A DNA stretch of 64,000 bases from an uncultured Lachnospiraceae bacterium (GCA_910579865.1 CAJTXA010000011.1:1-64000); one strand, 5' to 3'; shown: positions 42,152-51,811, counted from the stretch's first letter. Made by a program: numbers and translations. Notes: a model not told the origin generated them from the sequence alone.

Positions 42152-42364
42152 ATGAATGTAAAAGGACTTGATTACGCAGCCTTAGCAATCGCCATTATAG
42201 GTGCCATAAATTGGGGACTCATTGGATTATTTCAACTAGATTTAGTTGCTTTCCTATTTGGCAATATGAACTTGTTTTCTCGTATTATTTATGCCATTGT
42301 CGGTGTTTGCGGACTTTATCTAATCAGCTTATTTGTTCGAGGAAACAAAATGAAAGAAGCTTAA
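42152..42364 (+). CDS. DUF378 small membrane protein
   Basis: The 70-residue protein has two membrane helices and the DUF378 signature (LDYAALAIAIIGAINWGLIGLF ... LVAFLFG). Its function is unknown. It is the only + strand gene in a long minus-strand block. ATG 42152 follows GGAGG. A terminator follows closely. The 250 bases upstream, up to the HlyD-like gene, hold a TATACT-type -10 box at 42084 and nothing else recognised. Confidence 0.88.
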   Translation: MNVKGLDYAALAIAIIGAINWGLIGLFQLDLVAFLFGNMNLFSRIIYAIVGVCGLYLISLFVRGNKMKEA

Positions 42365-42369
42365 TCGAA

Positions 42370-42415
42370 AGAACGCTATTACCAAACATTTCGGTAATAG
42401 CGTTCTCTATGTAGT
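42370..42415 (+). terminator. Terminator of the DUF378 gene
   Basis: AGAACGCTATTACC (42370-42383) pairs perfectly with GGTAATAGCGTTCT (42393-42406), with a T-rich tract at 42418-42422. Confidence 0.85.
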
Positions 42416-42428
42416 CGTTTTTTCGTAT

Positions 42429-42848
42429 CTACAAGGAGATCAGAACCTTAGATTTCGCATTCTCAGGAAGTTCTACTTCGTCCAGAGAAACACTTAACAC
42501 AAATGTAATATGAAATTGCTCGCCCATTACATCTAACTTGTCAATCACATCAGAAATATCCTGCCCTTCTAAACAAGAAACTTTCAAAAAACTATCTAAA
42601 AACATCGTATCCAAATCGTGATCTTGAGAAATAATTCCAGCAATAAATCCTAAAAATCCATCACTACTTTCAATTCTGTAATCCGAAACATTAATTAAAC
42701 GAATTTTATTGCTCAATTCATACATATGTTTACTGTTTTTATCCAAGTATACGATATTGCCATGAGCTTGCTTCACATCCGCATTGGCTTTGTCAATTAA
42801 ATGCTTTGTCTTACCTTTGCCCTTTTTCCCCGAAATAATCTGTATCAT
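42429..42848 (-). CDS. P-loop protein of unknown function
   Basis: The 139-residue protein starts with a Walker A motif (MIQIISGKKGKGKTKHLI) and includes a Walker-B-like strand (HDLDTMFLDSFLKV). It is a compact P-loop NTPase of a type often labelled PilT-like in clostridia, without pilus genes nearby. ATG 42848 follows GGAGGAG; the longer frame passes through the promoter palindrome at 42880-42901. Confidence 0.75.
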   Translation of the reverse strand: MIQIISGKKGKGKTKHLIDKANADVKQAHGNIVYLDKNSKHMYELSNKIRLINVSDYRIESSDGFLGFIAGIISQDHDLDTMFLDSFLKVSCLEGQDISDVIDKLDVMGEQFHITFVLSVSLDEVELPENAKSKVLISL

Positions 42849-42879
42849 TGTAATCTCCTCCTTAGGATGTAAACTTGTT

Positions 42880-42901
42880 ACAACTATTATAACATAGTTG
42901 T
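42880..42901 (-). promoter_or_regulatory. Palindromic operator over a -10 box
   Basis: ACAACTAT and ATAGTTGT are perfect 8-base arms around six bases. On the minus strand the centre contains TATAAT, so a repressor bound here would cover the -10 region of the P-loop gene. Confidence 0.55.
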
Positions 42902-42934
42902 ATAGAAAATAAAAGTTATTTTTACTCAATTCTC

Positions 42935-43903
42935 TCAATTTTCCAGTTCCAATAAAGTATTCATCTCTTGAAAGAGCGTCTCGGAACTATCTGCTTTTAA
43001 AATAACGGAACAAAACCATTTTCCAACGGCATTTTTACTTAAAATCGCTAAACAAGAACCTGCTGCATTGGTGGTTCCTGTTTTTCCTCCTACTACTATT
43101 ACTCCTTCTGGTGGTTCTACACTGCCATTTACAAAACGATTGGAATTTGTCACTTTTACTGATTTTGGATTTCCTGCTTCATCCATATAGACAATTTCCG
43201 CTTCTTTCATCTGTATTAAATCAAGAAAAGTTTGATTATTAGATGCTTCGTTTAGAATTAAATAAAGATCATATGCTGTAGTATAATGCTCCTCGTCTGT
43301 TAATCCATGTGGATTCGAAAAATGTGTATTTGTAGCACCAATCTCTAATGCTTTTTGATTCATCATATCGACAAAACCTTCTAAACTTTCTCCAATCGAA
43401 ATAGCGAGTGCAGAGGCTGCATCATTTGCAGATTTTACCATAGATGCTTTTATCAAATTTTCTACTGTAATCTGATCACCTGGATGTAAATCAAGTAAAG
43501 TTGCTCCTGATTCAGAAATCATGGCTTCTTCTGTAATGGTTACAATATCGTCCATATGTCCATACTCAAGTGCAATCAAAACGGTCATTACTTTTGTAAT
43601 GCTGGCTGGATTCATTCTTGCATGTACATTCTTCGAATATAAATTGATCTGATCTGTTATATTATAAATAGAGGCTGCTTCTGCTGTAAGAGATGCAGAA
43701 GCGAGATTATCCTCTGATACTACACACAAGTTTGAAGCGAAAGATGCAGCTATGCTAAGATCCGTTGCTTCAAAACAGGAAAACTCACTTTGTTGTGAAG
43801 ACGGATCGTATACTTTCATAACAGAATCGGTTTTCTGACATCCACATAAAAATAGAACAAGAAAACCTACAATTAGTTTTTTTAAATATTTTGGATATAT
43901 CAT
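42935..43903 (-). CDS. dacF: D-alanyl-D-alanine carboxypeptidase, lipoprotein form
   Basis: This low-molecular-weight penicillin-binding protein of 322 residues trims the stem peptides of peptidoglycan. Catalytic motifs are Ser101-Lys104 (ASITK), Ser158-Ala-Asn160 and Lys274-Thr-Gly276. The N-terminus has a signal peptide ending in LCGC, which would make it a lipoprotein anchored at Cys22. The usual C-terminal membrane anchor is absent. It lies downstream of mgsA and rodA. The symbol is approximate. Confidence 0.85.
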   Translation of the reverse strand: MIYPKYLKKLIVGFLVLFLCGCQKTDSVMKVYDPSSQQSEFSCFEATDLSIAASFASNLCVVSEDNLASASLTAEAASIYNITDQINLYSKNVHARMNPASITKVMTVLIALEYGHMDDIVTITEEAMISESGATLLDLHPGDQITVENLIKASMVKSANDAASALAISIGESLEGFVDMMNQKALEIGATNTHFSNPHGLTDEEHYTTAYDLYLILNEASNNQTFLDLIQMKEAEIVYMDEAGNPKSVKVTNSNRFVNGSVEPPEGVIVVGGKTGTTNAAGSCLAILSKNAVGKWFCSVILKADSSETLFQEMNTLLELEN

Positions 43904-43936
43904 TATCTGTATATTCCTTTTCTATTTCCATTTTTA

Positions 43937-44335
43937 TTATTGTTTATAAATTTCTCGCCATTCCATATCTCCTCGATCTAATGACTTAATCAATAGTTCT
44001 GCTGTAGCAAGATTGGTTGCAAGCGGAATATTATGCATATCACATAAACGAAAAATATTGTTTATATCTGGTTCATAGATATTGAGTACTGATGGATCTC
44101 TTAAAAAAATAACTAAATCAATTTCATTGTGTTCTACTTGAGAACCAAGTTGCTGTTCGCCTCCTAAGTGTCCGGCCAGATATTTGTGAACATTCAGATT
44201 CGTAACTTCTTCAATCAGTCTTCCTGTTGTCCCTGTTGCATAAAGCGTATGCTTACTTAATATTGCACGGTAAGCAATACAAAAATTTTGCATCAATTTT
44301 TTCTTTGAGTTGTGTGCAATAAGACCAATATTCAT
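43937..44335 (-). CDS. mgsA: Methylglyoxal synthase homologue with altered active site
   Basis: MgsA converts dihydroxyacetone phosphate to methylglyoxal. The 132-residue protein keeps the fold and GTTGRLI phosphate loop, His8, Asp80 and Asp90. The base aspartate of the usual GGDQQ is Glu60 (GGEQQ), the usual His before the last Asp is Tyr87 (YEPD), and the usual His-Asp pair near the N-terminus reads His-Asn. These assignments come from a remembered comparison with E. coli MgsA. It may be a slow enzyme or have another role. It lies between rodA and the carboxypeptidase gene. Confidence 0.82.
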   Translation of the reverse strand: MNIGLIAHNSKKKLMQNFCIAYRAILSKHTLYATGTTGRLIEEVTNLNVHKYLAGHLGGEQQLGSQVEHNEIDLVIFLRDPSVLNIYEPDINNIFRLCDMHNIPLATNLATAELLIKSLDRGDMEWREIYKQ

Positions 44336-44386
44336 GATTCCTCCGTTCTGTCGCTTATGCGACTGCTCCTTTATCTTTTTTTATCT

Positions 44387-45574
44387 TTAATCTTCATCAC
44401 TATATAAAACTTCTTTAAAAGTGAGTTCTCTTTGTATACTGACATTTAAAAGGACTCCCATTCCTATCATAAGACTTAATAAAGAACTCATTCCAGAACT
44501 GACAAATGGCAGCGGAAGCCCTGTATTTGGCAATATCCATACCGCTACACCAATATTAAAAAAACTTTGAAAAGCAATAATTGCTCCCATTCCTGCTGCA
44601 ATAATCTTTCCACTTAAATCTTTGGCATTTTTTGCCACCCATAAACATTCTAACGCAATAAAAAGTAATAAAAAGATAACAAGTGCAGAACCGACAAATC
44701 CAAGTTCCTCTCCTACAATTGCAAAGATAAAGTCGGTCTCTGGCTGAGATAAAAAATTCCCATTTTTTACCGATGCAACGGTATTATTGGCTAACCCCTT
44801 TCCAAAAAGTTGACCCGATCCAATGGCTAGTACCGAATTTTTTTGCTGATAGTTAATACTGTTAATTAAATTAAGATCCAATCCTCTTTTCGCCGCTTCT
44901 TCTGCAGTGGCATTTTGATATAAAAATCCAAAAATTCTATTTTTCTGATAAGGTTCAATAATTGTCTGATTGGGCTGCATAATCTTATAAATCAAAAATG
45001 CAAAAGTAGGTACTCCAATCAGAAAAATTCCACCGATTACAAAATAACTTAATCCTGCTATATAAACAATCGATGCAAAAAGACAAGCAATTACAATACT
45101 AGACGATAAATCTGGCTGATGTAATATCAGTACTAATGGTATTAAAAATAATACCACCGAAACGCCAAGTATTTTGATTGAACTAATCTTTTCTTGAAAC
45201 ATCTGGAAAAATTTTGCAAAAAATAAAATTAGTAAAATTTTACAAAGCTCTGCTGGCTGAATTCCAATCCCTCCTATTTGAATCCACCTTTGCGCTCCGT
45301 TGGAAGTACGTCCAATAACCTCTACTGTAAAAAGTAAAGCTAAATTAATCAAATAAAATACCCAATAAAACTTTAAAATAAAATGATAGTCTACTAAAGA
45401 AAGAAATAACATAATCAGTAAACCAGCAATAAAGCAGATAAGTTGTCTCGTTTCACGTCCATCATAATTTGTTGCGCTCCCAATAACCTGTATACCAATA
45501 ATAGAAAGACAACTGACATAAAGAATCAGTCTAAAATTATAACATCTGAACTTATATTCTTTCAATTGAAACAT
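44387..45574 (-). CDS. rodA: RodA/FtsW-family glycan polymerase
   Basis: This SEDS-family membrane glycosyltransferase of 395 residues has about ten helices and polymerises lipid II together with a class B PBP. Signatures include GAQRWIQIGGIGIQPAELCKI, LIFLRHQPDL-like LVLILHQPDLSS and GLPLPFVSSGMSSLL. Its position after minCDE and PBP2 favours RodA over FtsW. It begins 20 bases after minE. Confidence 0.9.
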   Translation of the reverse strand: MFQLKEYKFRCYNFRLILYVSCLSIIGIQVIGSATNYDGRETRQLICFIAGLLIMLFLSLVDYHFILKFYWVFYLINLALLFTVEVIGRTSNGAQRWIQIGGIGIQPAELCKILLILFFAKFFQMFQEKISSIKILGVSVVLFLIPLVLILHQPDLSSSIVIACLFASIVYIAGLSYFVIGGIFLIGVPTFAFLIYKIMQPNQTIIEPYQKNRIFGFLYQNATAEEAAKRGLDLNLINSINYQQKNSVLAIGSGQLFGKGLANNTVASVKNGNFLSQPETDFIFAIVGEELGFVGSALVIFLLLFIALECLWVAKNAKDLSGKIIAAGMGAIIAFQSFFNIGVAVWILPNTGLPLPFVSSGMSSLLSLMIGMGVLLNVSIQRELTFKEVLYSDED

Positions 45575-45592
45575 GCTTTCACCCTATCAATT

Positions 45593-45865
45593 TTAAATTT
45601 TCTGTTTGATATCACGGATTGGAATATTCGCATACAAAGCAGGAACGCTACCATTATTTCCTTCGGATTCTGTCTGCGTAATTTGAATATCCAATCCCTC
45701 CGCATCAATTTCCATATATTTGGAGATGACATTAATAATATCATTTTTAATCATCTCCATCAATTCTGGCGTACAGTTGGCACGATCCGAAACCAAAAGC
45801 AGTTTTAACCTGTCTTTAGCCATATCACCGGAGCCCTTTTTCTTAAACATATCAAAAAATCCCAT
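45593..45865 (-). CDS. minE: Cell-division topological specificity factor MinE
   Basis: MinE stimulates MinD ATPase and drives its pole-to-pole oscillation. The 90-residue protein has a membrane-targeting N-terminus (MGFFDMFKKKG), the MinD-binding helix (AKDRLKLLLVSDRANCTPELM) and a C-terminal dimerisation domain. It ends the minCDE group, with GGAGG before its ATG. Confidence 0.95.
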   Translation of the reverse strand: MGFFDMFKKKGSGDMAKDRLKLLLVSDRANCTPELMEMIKNDIINVISKYMEIDAEGLDIQITQTESEGNNGSVPALYANIPIRDIKQKI

Positions 45866-45879
45866 TCTGGCGCCTCCTG

Positions 45880-46671
45880 CTATTTTTTCTTAAAGATATC
45901 ACTTATCTTGGACCAGAGACTGCTTTTTCCGCTTAAATCAAGCCAAGGGACTTCTTCTCCCATCACTCTATAACAGATATTCATAAATGCTTGTCCAGCA
46001 AGAGAATCATCTCCTACGAGTGGTTCTCCTTGATTTGTAGAAATAACAATACTTTCATCATCTGGTACAGCACCAATTAGGTCAATTCCTAAAATATCGA
46101 CCACATCTGCAATTGACATCATATCTCCACGTTTTACCATATCCATACGGATACGATTGACAATGAGATCCGTTCTTTTTAATTCATTTGCTTCCAATAA
46201 TCCAATAATACGATCGGCATCCCGAATTGCGGAAACTTCAGGAGTGGTAACAATGATTGCTCTATCTGCACCAGCAATCGCATTTTTAAAACCCTGTTCA
46301 ATACCAGCAGGACAATCAAGGATTATGTAATCGTATTCTTCTCTTAATTCTTCTGTTAGTTTCTTCATCTGTTCCGGCGTAACGGAAGATTTATCTCTAG
46401 TTTGTGCGGATGGCAGTAAGCAAAGATTAGGATAACGTTTGTCTTTAATTAGTGCTTGTTTCATACGACAATTTCCTTCAATTACATCCACCAAATTGTA
46501 GACAATCCGATTTTCTAGTCCCATTACAACATCCAGATTTCGAAGCCCTATATCGGTATCAATTAACACAACTCGTTTATCCAATTTTGCTAATCCAGTT
46601 CCTACATTTGCAGATGTTGTTGTTTTTCCTACTCCACCCTTTCCAGAAGTTACTACTATGACTTCACTCAT
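45880..46671 (-). CDS. minD: Septum-site determining ATPase MinD
   Basis: The 263-residue ATPase has the deviant Walker A SGKGGVGKTTT (Lys11 and Lys16), the DTDIGLRNLD switch, DCPAGIEQGF and a C-terminal amphipathic tail (SLWSKISDIFKKK) for membrane binding. It recruits MinC to block FtsZ away from midcell. I chose ATG 46671 after GGAGG; a GTG at 46686 overlaps that site. Confidence 0.97.
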   Translation of the reverse strand: MSEVIVVTSGKGGVGKTTTSANVGTGLAKLDKRVVLIDTDIGLRNLDVVMGLENRIVYNLVDVIEGNCRMKQALIKDKRYPNLCLLPSAQTRDKSSVTPEQMKKLTEELREEYDYIILDCPAGIEQGFKNAIAGADRAIIVTTPEVSAIRDADRIIGLLEANELKRTDLIVNRIRMDMVKRGDMMSIADVVDILGIDLIGAVPDDESIVISTNQGEPLVGDDSLAGQAFMNICYRVMGEEVPWLDLSGKSSLWSKISDIFKKK

Positions 46672-46747
46672 TTTGACATCCTCCACTCTATACTAATCGG
46701 AACAATTATCTCACAATTTCAATTATTTTGCAAGATAATCAAACTCA

Positions 46748-47407
46748 TTAATGAATAATTTTTAATATATCACGACTTAGTGGTTCAATATAAATATTCC
46801 CATTTTCAATAAAAGCAATCTTTGGTTCTTTATCTATTTTTTTTCTTTCGTCTGAACTTCTTGCAATTACATCTGCAATTCTAATTTGACATGGATTCAT
46901 CTCTAATGCTACCACAAATGCACTACCGTTTCCTGCTGCTCCTGCATAAGCGATTCCTTTTAATGCCCCTAAAATAATAATATTTCCTTTTGAAACAATC
47001 TTCGCACCTGGATTTACATCCCCTAAAATCACAATACTTGTCTCTGTTTCTAATACCTGTCCAGAACGAAGCATTCCTTTATAAAATTGTCCATTTTGTG
47101 CAGAAAGTTCGTTTAATTTGTGATTCATTGATTGACGAAACGATTCTGCTTTTTCTTCATCTGAATCTACAATACATACAATTTGTATCTGTGAATTTTC
47201 TGTTACCGAATCTAAAATCTCCCATTGTTCTTCTTCTGATAAGGTTCTCCCTTCTAAGGAAACTGCCATTTGTACAGAACCAAAAAATCCGGCTGCTTCT
47301 CGAAATTTTTCTGCAACTTTCTCTTTTAGTTCTTCAAATGGGATTTCTTGGTCAAGTACAATGGTAATTCCAAATTTATTACTTTTAATTTTTACTGCAT
47401 TTTTCAT
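46748..47407 (-). CDS. minC: Septum-site inhibitor MinC
   Basis: MinC inhibits FtsZ polymerisation. The 219-residue protein has an N-terminal FtsZ-inhibiting domain (residues about 1-100) and a C-terminal beta-helix with SIVILGDVNPGAKIVSKGNIIILGALKGIAYAG, which binds MinD. It precedes minD and follows the PBP2 gene. Confidence 0.94.
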   Translation of the reverse strand: MKNAVKIKSNKFGITIVLDQEIPFEELKEKVAEKFREAAGFFGSVQMAVSLEGRTLSEEEQWEILDSVTENSQIQIVCIVDSDEEKAESFRQSMNHKLNELSAQNGQFYKGMLRSGQVLETETSIVILGDVNPGAKIVSKGNIIILGALKGIAYAGAAGNGSAFVVALEMNPCQIRIADVIARSSDERKKIDKEPKIAFIENGNIYIEPLSRDILKIIH

Positions 47408-47453
47408 AATTTCGAACGATCACCTTCCTGTATATAAACTGATTTTTGGTTTT

Positions 47454-50366
47454 TTAATCAATTACTATGGCACCATTTGGCGTAGATGCATTTTCTGTTT
47501 GTTCCTTTGTTTCACCAAAGTAGATCGACAACGCATTTTTAGCTACTTCAGAAGCATAACTAGAAGTATATCCATTTGGAATTAAAACACTAATTGCAAC
47601 TTCTGGCTGATCGCTTGGTGCATATCCAACAAATACGGCATGATTTGGACGATATGCATTTTCTTGCGCTGTCCCTGTCTTTCCAGAAACCGCAATTGGA
47701 AAAGAACGAAAAATAGAAGCAATCGATCCATTTGTTACAACAGCTCTCATTCCATTGTGCACGACATCCCAACTGCTCTCTGCAATTTCCACTTTTCTTG
47801 CTAATTTTGCATCGTACTGTTCGATTAAATTTCCTTCCGAATCCGTTCGCTTCTCCAACAATGTTAATTGATAATTATATCCACTGTTTGCTAATGTCAT
47901 CACATAACGAGCCAGTTGAATATTGGTATAATTATTATTTCCTTGCCCCATAGCAGAACGAAGTGGATCTTCCGTAGAAATTTCAGGTAAAGATTCTGTT
48001 AATTCAATTCCAGTACATTCTCCAAGACCAAACATCTTTGCATACTTTCCTAAACGTTCCAAACCATACTCTGGTACATATTCTCCAACGGAATTTAAAC
48101 TCAAGCGATATCCAATCTCATTACAATAATAATTACAGGAATCACGAATCGCTTCTGTAATATTAATTGTACCATGACTGCCTGGATAAATCCAGCAATG
48201 AATCTCTGGTTTAAAACGATCATAAGATCCGGTTGTACGAATTCGTTCTGTTATACTAACGACTCCCTCTTCCAATCCAGCAATAGCAGAAAGTGGTTTA
48301 TAGGTAGAACCAGGAGCTGTATTTGTCATAGTTGCACGGTTAATCAATGGTTTTGCATTTGATTGATCATTTGCTAATTTACTCCAATATTCTGCGTCAA
48401 TCGAACCAGAAAGACGGTTATTGTCATAACTTGGATAAGTCACCATAGCTAAAACATCTCCATTTTCTGGATCGACAACACAGATAGAACCAGAACAAGG
48501 ATCGAGTGCAAGTTGTGCTGGTGTCAATTCCAAATCAACTACTTTCGACATAAAAAAATGATAAGCAGTTACAGAATTTCCTCTTTGTAACGATTGATAT
48601 TCTTCTTCATTATAAGTAATAATATTCTGATCAAATAGCAATGTACAAATTTGTGTTGGACTAATTGTATAATTTTGAATCATATATTTATACACTTTAC
48701 GGCTAAATCCGGTATCATGTACAAGACGTTCCGAAATATAATCGACTAATGCCAGATAAACCTGTTCTGTATCAGAATATTTGCTATCTAATTTTAATTT
48801 GGAAGTATCAATCCAATTTTGACTAATTGCATATCCTAAAAATTCTCTTAAACTAATTGCATCATCATTTCTCCATGCAATAAAAGTTGCATCTGAAGTG
48901 TTGATCCGACTAGTCACTAAAACACCTGCATCTGCAAGCATTGTATATAAATAAGACATATAGACTTGATATTCTTCTGGTAATGCACTATAAATAGAAG
49001 CATTTTCATTCATCAGTTCCAAAGAAAGTTCTGTGATTACTTGATCTCGTTTGTTCTGATAAGCAGTAAAAACAGCTTGTTCTGTCTCTGTTGCATCTTC
49101 TGCTGAAAAATGAGTAACATCTAAAATATTGTTATTAAACAATGCATAATATGCGTCTTTAATCGAAATATAACGATTGGAAGCTGATAAGTCTGGTTTT
49201 ACTGGGACATCTCGATTGACAATCTTAATCGATAAAATACTGGCTAAATAACGTTCTAATTCATGATACAGCTGAATGGATAAATCTGCATCAATCGTTA
49301 GATAGATGTCATTTCCAGCAACAGGTTGTGTTACATCTGCAATATCTAGAACCGATCCCACACTATCTACATATACCGTCTGCTTTCCTTTCTTCCCATG
49401 CAACACCACTTCCATATATTCTTCAATTCCTGACTTTCCTACAATATCATTTTGACTGTAATCAGGATTTTCTTTTTGAAGCTCTTTTAATGTATCACTG
49501 TCTACTCTTCCTGTATATCCAATAATATGCGCAAAATAGATCGCATCATTATACTTGCGAATGGTTTCCTCTTCAACCGATACACCATGTAATTCAGCCA
49601 TATGCTCTTTAATTGCTGCTACAGTTAATGTATTTACATCAGAAGCAATTTTCGTTGGAATATAGCGCTGATAAGAATTAAAGGATAATTCATAACGTAC
49701 CGATAGAATTTTTAAAGCATCCTCATTCGAATAAACTTGAAAATCTTCATAATTTTCTTTCCATTCTTCTACTTCTTTTTGTTCTTCTTCTGTCATCAAA
49801 GAATAGGATAATTCATTTACAATATTAAATCGTTTTGCACTACATAAATAAAGAAAAACATCTTCAGCAGTCGACTTTGAAAGTTTCTCTTTTTCCGTAT
49901 CTAATTCACTAATACTGCGTTTTCCATAAGCATCTCTTAAAAATCCAAGTTTTGCATCTTCGGAAAGGGTTGTAAAAATAAAATTTCCATTTTCATCAAT
50001 AGCGATGCGAAAATCATTATTTAAAATATCTCCATTTTTTTCAATTAATCCAATTGTTCGATAGATCGTATGATTAATTTGACGGTTATTTTGTGTATCA
50101 TCATCTGTAATTACTACCGCATAGGCAAGTTCATTATAGGCTAATACTTTTCCGTTTCTGTCATAGATCAAACCACGTGTACTATCAATATCCAAAATCC
50201 GTTTGGATTGATAAAGATAATCATTCAGATAACTCTCCCCATTTACAATCTGTAACTGAAATACACGAACCAAAAGGATAGAAAATAATCCAATAAAAAT
50301 AATACTTAAAAAAAATGTCCTTGAGCGAATCGTATTCCAGAGACTTCGAAAAAATTCTTTAACCAA
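47454..50366 (-). CDS. mrdA: Elongation-specific penicillin-binding protein 2, very large
   Basis: This class B transpeptidase crosslinks peptidoglycan during elongation. It has one membrane helix near the N-terminus, a dimerisation domain, and a transpeptidase domain with Ser-x-x-Lys (GSTYKPLSAI), Ser-x-Asn (SCN) and Lys-Thr-Gly (SGKTGTAQE). At about 970 residues it is far longer than the 600 to 700 usual; the extra length is a helical insertion between the two domains. TTG 50366 has AAGGAG eleven bases upstream; GTG 50378 abuts that site. It overlaps mreD. Confidence 0.95.
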   Translation of the reverse strand: MVKEFFRSLWNTIRSRTFFLSIIFIGLFSILLVRVFQLQIVNGESYLNDYLYQSKRILDIDSTRGLIYDRNGKVLAYNELAYAVVITDDDTQNNRQINHTIYRTIGLIEKNGDILNNDFRIAIDENGNFIFTTLSEDAKLGFLRDAYGKRSISELDTEKEKLSKSTAEDVFLYLCSAKRFNIVNELSYSLMTEEEQKEVEEWKENYEDFQVYSNEDALKILSVRYELSFNSYQRYIPTKIASDVNTLTVAAIKEHMAELHGVSVEEETIRKYNDAIYFAHIIGYTGRVDSDTLKELQKENPDYSQNDIVGKSGIEEYMEVVLHGKKGKQTVYVDSVGSVLDIADVTQPVAGNDIYLTIDADLSIQLYHELERYLASILSIKIVNRDVPVKPDLSASNRYISIKDAYYALFNNNILDVTHFSAEDATETEQAVFTAYQNKRDQVITELSLELMNENASIYSALPEEYQVYMSYLYTMLADAGVLVTSRINTSDATFIAWRNDDAISLREFLGYAISQNWIDTSKLKLDSKYSDTEQVYLALVDYISERLVHDTGFSRKVYKYMIQNYTISPTQICTLLFDQNIITYNEEEYQSLQRGNSVTAYHFFMSKVVDLELTPAQLALDPCSGSICVVDPENGDVLAMVTYPSYDNNRLSGSIDAEYWSKLANDQSNAKPLINRATMTNTAPGSTYKPLSAIAGLEEGVVSITERIRTTGSYDRFKPEIHCWIYPGSHGTINITEAIRDSCNYYCNEIGYRLSLNSVGEYVPEYGLERLGKYAKMFGLGECTGIELTESLPEISTEDPLRSAMGQGNNNYTNIQLARYVMTLANSGYNYQLTLLEKRTDSEGNLIEQYDAKLARKVEIAESSWDVVHNGMRAVVTNGSIASIFRSFPIAVSGKTGTAQENAYRPNHAVFVGYAPSDQPEVAISVLIPNGYTSSYASEVAKNALSIYFGETKEQTENASTPNGAIVID

Positions 50367-50877
50367 ATTTACTTGCACTCCTTTTTTCTATTTTTTCTAC
50401 AAAACGGTTCATCTTTAAAATGGGACGATAAACTATCACCGCTATTAATAAGGTATAAACTGTCTCTGCCATAATAACATGAGAAAAATAATAAGACAGA
50501 CTCAAACGATTTCTTAAAAGAAACCGAATGACATAGACAAAAAATCCATATAAAAGATTGCTTCCCGTTAAAAGCGCAATGGGAAGCGTAATATCTTCAT
50601 CATAATAAAGCTGATGAAAAAATCCATTTAAATATCCAATTATCATATAAAGTAATGCATAAAATCCAATTGCATCTCCATAATAAATATCAAGCATCAA
50701 TCCGCAGAAAAATCCAACCCAGATTCCAGTTTTTTGTCCACGGACAAATCCAAATTCTGACGAAAGAATCAACAATAGATTGGGAGCTACAGAAGCAATC
50801 GCAATACTTCGCCCTATCGTAATTTGAAAAAGAAAAAATACAAGTATAAAGAATCCTGTCATCAGTATTCGAATCAT
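50359..50877 (-). CDS. mreD: Rod-shape protein MreD
   Basis: The 172-residue integral membrane protein has five to six hydrophobic helices and the motif SVAPNLLLILSSEFGFVRGQKTGIWVGFFCGLMLDI. It links MreC and MreB to the elongation complex. It lies in the conserved order mreB-mreC-mreD-PBP2, and AGGAGG precedes its ATG. Confidence 0.92.
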   Translation of the reverse strand: MIRILMTGFFILVFFLFQITIGRSIAIASVAPNLLLILSSEFGFVRGQKTGIWVGFFCGLMLDIYYGDAIGFYALLYMIIGYLNGFFHQLYYDEDITLPIALLTGSNLLYGFFVYVIRFLLRNRLSLSYYFSHVIMAETVYTLLIAVIVYRPILKMNRFVEKIEKRSASKFG

Positions 50878-50889
50878 ATGGAAAGCCTC

Positions 50890-51732
50890 CTATTCTGTCT
50901 GTTTACGCTCTGTAATAACCAAAACATATTCTAGATGTTCAAAATCTACTACAGGTGTAACATATCCTGATTTTGTCAAATTATTGGCATCAATCGTAAT
51001 TTCGCTTACATACCCAATTAAAATTCCTGGAAGAAATTTGCTGCTGGTATGAGAAGTTACTAATGTATAACCATCAAATACTTCTGCTGTCTTAGAAATA
51101 TCTTCAACTCGAATTCTTCCATCATTCATCAAGGTCAAATCTCCTGCTACATTACAAATATCCGAAGTTAATGCAAATTTCGCACTAACATTACTGGCAT
51201 CATCAATAATTGCTCGTACCATAGAACTATGTTCCGCAACAGAAATGACAATTCCTGCAAGTCCATTTCCCGCAAGTACATTCATATTGACCTCAATTCC
51301 ATCCAGACTTCCTTTATCAATCTGAAAAATGGTAAACCAGTTTCCTGGATCTTTTCCAATCACTTTTGCCGCAATCTTATTGTACTGATAGGTTTCATCT
51401 AAATGATAAAGTGCTCTTAACTGTTCTAACTCCTGATGTTCTTGTGCTAGATTACTGCTTTGCTGCATTGCTATACTTAATTGTTCTTTTAACTGCTCAT
51501 TTTCTGCCATAACGGATCGCAATGTTACCAAATTATCGGACTGTTTTACTAACCACTGTCCTGCCTGATTCAATCCTCGCTGTGTGGGAACTAAAATATA
51601 ACTGGTAATATCCTGTAATGGTTTTGCAATTGGTATTTTCGTAATACTTAAAATACAAGAAGTCACACAAAGCGTCGAAAGAATCAGGAGTAAATATTTG
51701 GGTGATAAGGAAAATCTTTTCTTTTTTTTCAT
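50890..51732 (-). CDS. mreC: Rod-shape protein MreC
   Basis: The 280-residue bitopic protein has one membrane helix (residues about 8-30), a coiled coil (about 60-100, with ENEQLKEQLSIAMQQSSNLAQEHQELEQLRAL) and a beta-rich extracytoplasmic domain (KVIGKDPGNWFTIFQIDKGS, VLAGNGLAGIVI). It activates PBP2. ATG 51732 is preferred over TTG 51738. Confidence 0.94.
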   Translation of the reverse strand: MKKKKRFSLSPKYLLLILSTLCVTSCILSITKIPIAKPLQDITSYILVPTQRGLNQAGQWLVKQSDNLVTLRSVMAENEQLKEQLSIAMQQSSNLAQEHQELEQLRALYHLDETYQYNKIAAKVIGKDPGNWFTIFQIDKGSLDGIEVNMNVLAGNGLAGIVISVAEHSSMVRAIIDDASNVSAKFALTSDICNVAGDLTLMNDGRIRVEDISKTAEVFDGYTLVTSHTSSKFLPGILIGYVSEITIDANNLTKSGYVTPVVDFEHLEYVLVITERKQTE

Positions 51733-51811
51733 AGACAATATCCTTACTATATTTCTTCATTATTTCATTATTTTTTACTTTTTACTTATTAATTAAAAAA
51801 GGGTTCTTTTC

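Noticed and set aside
47732..49525. Several short frames opposite the PBP2 gene
   Set aside because: They are antisense shadows of a long, clearly conserved coding sequence.
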